Shown piece by piece: positions 4,652 to 5,692 of a DNA stretch of 5,692 nucleotides. Position 1 is the stretch's first letter; each line of letters starts with the position of its first letter. The notes below the pieces were generated by a model. That model was not told the DNA's origin. It made no database searches and saw only the letters and a program-made list of their open reading frames with translations. The stretch lies in NCBI GenBank assembly GCA_003164475.1, contig PLTL01000261.1, forward strand, positions 670 through 6,361, written 5' to 3'. This DNA is from Candidatus Dormiibacterota bacterium (GTDB lineage: Bacteria > Chloroflexota > Dormibacteria > UBA8260 > Bog-877). Made by a program: the position numbers and the translations under genes.

Positions 4652-5692
4652 TCCTATTGGCCGCTGCCATTCTGCTGGGCCCCGGGTCTGTCACCGCGGC
4701 CCAGCATAGCGGTTCCGTTCGCGCCGCGGACCAGTTCATTCCCGGAGCCACGGTAACCGCCCGGCAGGGGGGCGCGAAGGTCGTAGTGTACACGGACGCA
4801 GCCGGACGTTACACGCTGGAGCTGACACCCGGAGTCTGGGAGATCCAGATTGAGATGTTCGGGTTCGAGACCCAGCGGGGCGAAGTCAGTGTAGGGGAGG
4901 CTGCGAGCAACAAAGACTGGACGCTGGAGATGCCGCGGTACGGACCAGCGGCAGCTCCGGTGGCGGTGGCCAAGCCTGTACCCGCGGCTCCAACCGAGCC
5001 AAAACCCACACCCGAGCCGAATAAAGAAGCGGCGCAGCAGGCACCCGGTTCCCCCACGCGCGCGCGGGCGGCTGAGGGCGGCTACGCGGCGCGGGCGGGG
5101 CGTGGCGGCACTCGGGCGGCGAATGGTCCCTACGGAGGCCGGGGAGCCGGAGGGCGGGGACCAAATAACCAGCAAGGCCCCAGCTTCCAGAACATGGCCG
5201 TCACGCCCACCGAAGAGGGCACACAGGCGCTGGCGTCGGCCGCCACCGAAGCACCATCTCCCGATTTGAGCGGCAATGCCGACGCCGATGAGTCGTACGT
5301 GGTGAACGGCAGCATGAGCGGCGGTCTGGGAGCGGCGGCGGATGAACAGGCCAGGCGCGACCGGATGATGCAAATGATGGGCGGCCGAGGCGGGCTGGGC
5401 GGCCCCGGCGGTCCTGGCGGTCCTGGAATGATGGGCGCCGGCATCGGAGATATGGCGGCCATGAGCGGGGGGGCGAGCGCCGATCCGCTGGGCATGAACG
5501 GCTTCGGCGCCGCCGGTGTCTTGAACGGATTCGGCGACGGCCTGGGGGGCGCGCCTGGTTTGGGCGGGGGCGGTCCTGGAGGTGGCGGCGGTGCCGGAGG
5601 CGGCGGCGGGCGCGGTGGCGGCGGAGGTGGCGGCCGCGGCGGCGGTGGTGGTTTCGGCGGAGGCGGGCGCGGCGGCAGAGGCGGCGCCAACG
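4636..5692 (+). CDS. CarboxypepD_reg-domain protein, probable TonB-dependent (Oar-like) receptor, N-terminal part
   Basis: An open frame of 352 codons running off the window without a stop, starting at GTG 4636. An in-frame TAG at 4627 rules out an earlier start. A signal peptide (VLRLLLLLAAAILLGPGSVTAA, cleavage near residues 20-22) leads into a carboxypeptidase-regulatory-like beta-sandwich at about 24-99, with IPGATVTA, TDAAGRYTLEL, PGVWEIQI and GFET landmarks. A Pro/Lys/Ala linker (about 104-140) and an Arg/Gly segment (148-176) follow. Then comes a less biased stretch with SFQNMAV and DESYVVNGSMSGGL (218-231), resembling the start of a TonB plug. Residues 249-350 are largely glycine. In Acidobacteriota this order typically precedes a TonB-dependent outer-membrane beta-barrel of roughly 1,000 residues. 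That barrel is not visible here, so the receptor assignment is inference. It lies 33 bp after the small secreted-protein gene, probably co-transcribed. Confidence 0.75.
   Translation, partial: MLRLLLLLAAAILLGPGSVTAAQHSGSVRAADQFIPGATVTARQGGAKVVVYTDAAGRYTLELTPGVWEIQIEMFGFETQRGEVSVGEAASNKDWTLEMPRYGPAAAPVAVAKPVPAAPTEPKPTPEPNKEAAQQAPGSPTRARAAEGGYAARAGRGGTRAANGPYGGRGAGGRGPNNQQGPSFQNMAVTPTEEGTQALASAATEAPSPDLSGNADADESYVVNGSMSGGLGAAADEQARRDRMMQMMGGRGGLGGPGGPGGPGMMGAGIGDMAAMSGGASADPLGMNGFGAAGVLNGFGDGLGGAPGLGGGGPGGGGGAGGGGGRGGGGGGGRGGGGGFGGGGRGGRGGAN
5382..5692 (+). repeat. Glycine-codon-rich low-complexity tract with GGP and RGG repeats
   Basis: This encodes residues 249-352 of the receptor-like protein. 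It opens with three collagen-like GGP triplets (9-bp units at 5398-5406, 5407-5415 and 5416-5424; the last two are identical, GGCGGTCCT). From about 5560 it is almost entirely GGN codons broken by single Arg and Phe residues. Mixed third bases (GGC, GGT, GGA, GGG) argue for selection on the protein rather than recent slippage. The opposite strand consequently shows a proline-rich shadow frame. Such tracts are prone to assembly collapse. Confidence 0.7.

Noticed and set aside
5130..5690. Minus-strand proline-rich open frame
   Set aside because: It is the complement of glycine codons (GGN opposite NCC) of the receptor-like gene; poly-proline here is only a shadow.

Overview
The window is GC-rich bacterial DNA, probably from a soil or other environmental organism or assembly. 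It falls into two parts that do not obviously belong together.

Part A (bases 1 to about 4175) is a compact, all-plus-strand housekeeping block. It holds the 3' end of uvrA, complete uvrC, a rapZ/yvcJ-family gene overlapping uvrC by 4 bp, and gap (glyceraldehyde-3-phosphate dehydrogenase). This is the order known from monoderm-type lineages such as Actinomycetota (uvrA, uvrC, rapZ, yvcK, whiA, gap, pgk, tpi), but yvcK and whiA are missing between rapZ and gap. The UvrC cysteine motif has the short form (C-x10-C-x7-C-x3-C). As I recall the families, this fits Chloroflexota/Dormibacterota-type bacteria better than classical Actinomycetota; that placement is inference. UvrA and UvrC act together in nucleotide excision repair. 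The RapZ homologue keeps its C-terminal domain but has lost its P-loop.

The 154-bp uvrA-uvrC spacer is unusually structured. It has four alternating complementary pentamers arranged like an attenuator, a canonical G-quadruplex motif, and a 7-bp hairpin just upstream of uvrC. A 121-bp spacer before gap carries a plausible -10 box and a clear ribosome binding site.

Part B (about 4176 to the end) differs in composition, codon use and gene type. It has a small secreted beta-rich protein of a kind common in Acidobacteriota, followed by the N-terminal 352 codons of a secreted CarboxypepD_reg-domain protein. The latter is probably a large Oar-like TonB-dependent outer-membrane receptor with a very long glycine-rich segment, and it runs off the window. 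Its strong Shine-Dalgarno sequence is perfectly complementary to its own early codons. TonB-dependent receptors need an outer membrane, which conflicts with the monoderm-type synteny of part A. The break just after gap is therefore either a lineage-specific insertion or transfer, or a chimeric join in a metagenome assembly. This should be settled before the neighbourhood is interpreted as one genome.
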